This document shows positions 5,261-5,270 of a stretch of 5,270 bases of DNA, one piece after another. Origin of the DNA: Mucilaginibacter sp. (GTDB taxonomy: Bacteria > Bacteroidota > Bacteroidia > Sphingobacteriales > Sphingobacteriaceae). The notes under the pieces were generated by a model. It was not told the origin of the DNA, made no database searches, and saw only the letters and a list, made by a program, of their open reading frames with translations. Position numbers and translations under genes: made by a program. The first letter of the stretch is position 1; each line of letters opens with the position of its first letter. The stretch covers positions 1-5,270 of the forward strand of contig JAICXZ010000294.1 in the NCBI GenBank assembly GCA_025934475.1. Direction: 5' to 3'.

Positions 5261-5270
5261 AACCCGGTGG

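Noticed and set aside
1..5270. CRISPR array, tRNA, rRNA or transposase gene
   Set aside because: No regularly spaced short repeats, no cloverleaf or rRNA-like sequence, and no transposase motifs were seen on either strand.

Overview
The window looks like an accessory toxin locus from a member of the Bacteroidota, perhaps a Mucilaginibacter- or Pedobacter-like Sphingobacteriaceae. That guess rests on the style of the Rhs/YD-repeat proteins, the AT-rich spacers and the lack of strong Shine-Dalgarno sites. Everything supported is on the + strand.

Layout: (1) 2-67, the last 21 codons of a gene cut by the window edge. (2) 68-279, a gene-free spacer with a GTAGTGT junction motif and an intrinsic terminator. 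(3) 280-1731, a 5'-truncated Rhs protein that keeps only about 197 residues of core followed by a roughly 285-residue C-terminal tip with a hydrophobic, glycine/alanine-rich end. (4) 1736-2149, a small three-helix membrane protein, the probable immunity protein for that tip. (5) 2150-2356, a second gene-free spacer that is a diverged copy of the first, with the same motif and terminator. (6) 2357-4591, a second 5'-truncated Rhs protein with more YD repeats, the same core and an unrelated roughly 311-residue tip. (7) 4595-5230, a soluble 211-residue protein, the probable second immunity protein. (8) 5231-5270, where the GTAGTGT motif appears again at the right edge.

The simplest reading is a tandem array of displaced ('orphan') Rhs tip-immunity cassettes. 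Each unit is a spacer with terminator, a piece of shared Rhs core, a variable toxin-like tip, and an immunity gene 3-4 bases after it. The two core segments are 180/197 identical in protein but only about 80% identical in DNA, and similarity stops abruptly at the PxxxxDPxG motif where Rhs tips begin. Such arrays are thought to let a full-length rhs gene swap its tip by homologous recombination through the shared core. No full-length rhs gene, transposase or secretion gene is visible here. Toxin and immunity roles are inferred from architecture, not shown by recognised catalytic domains.
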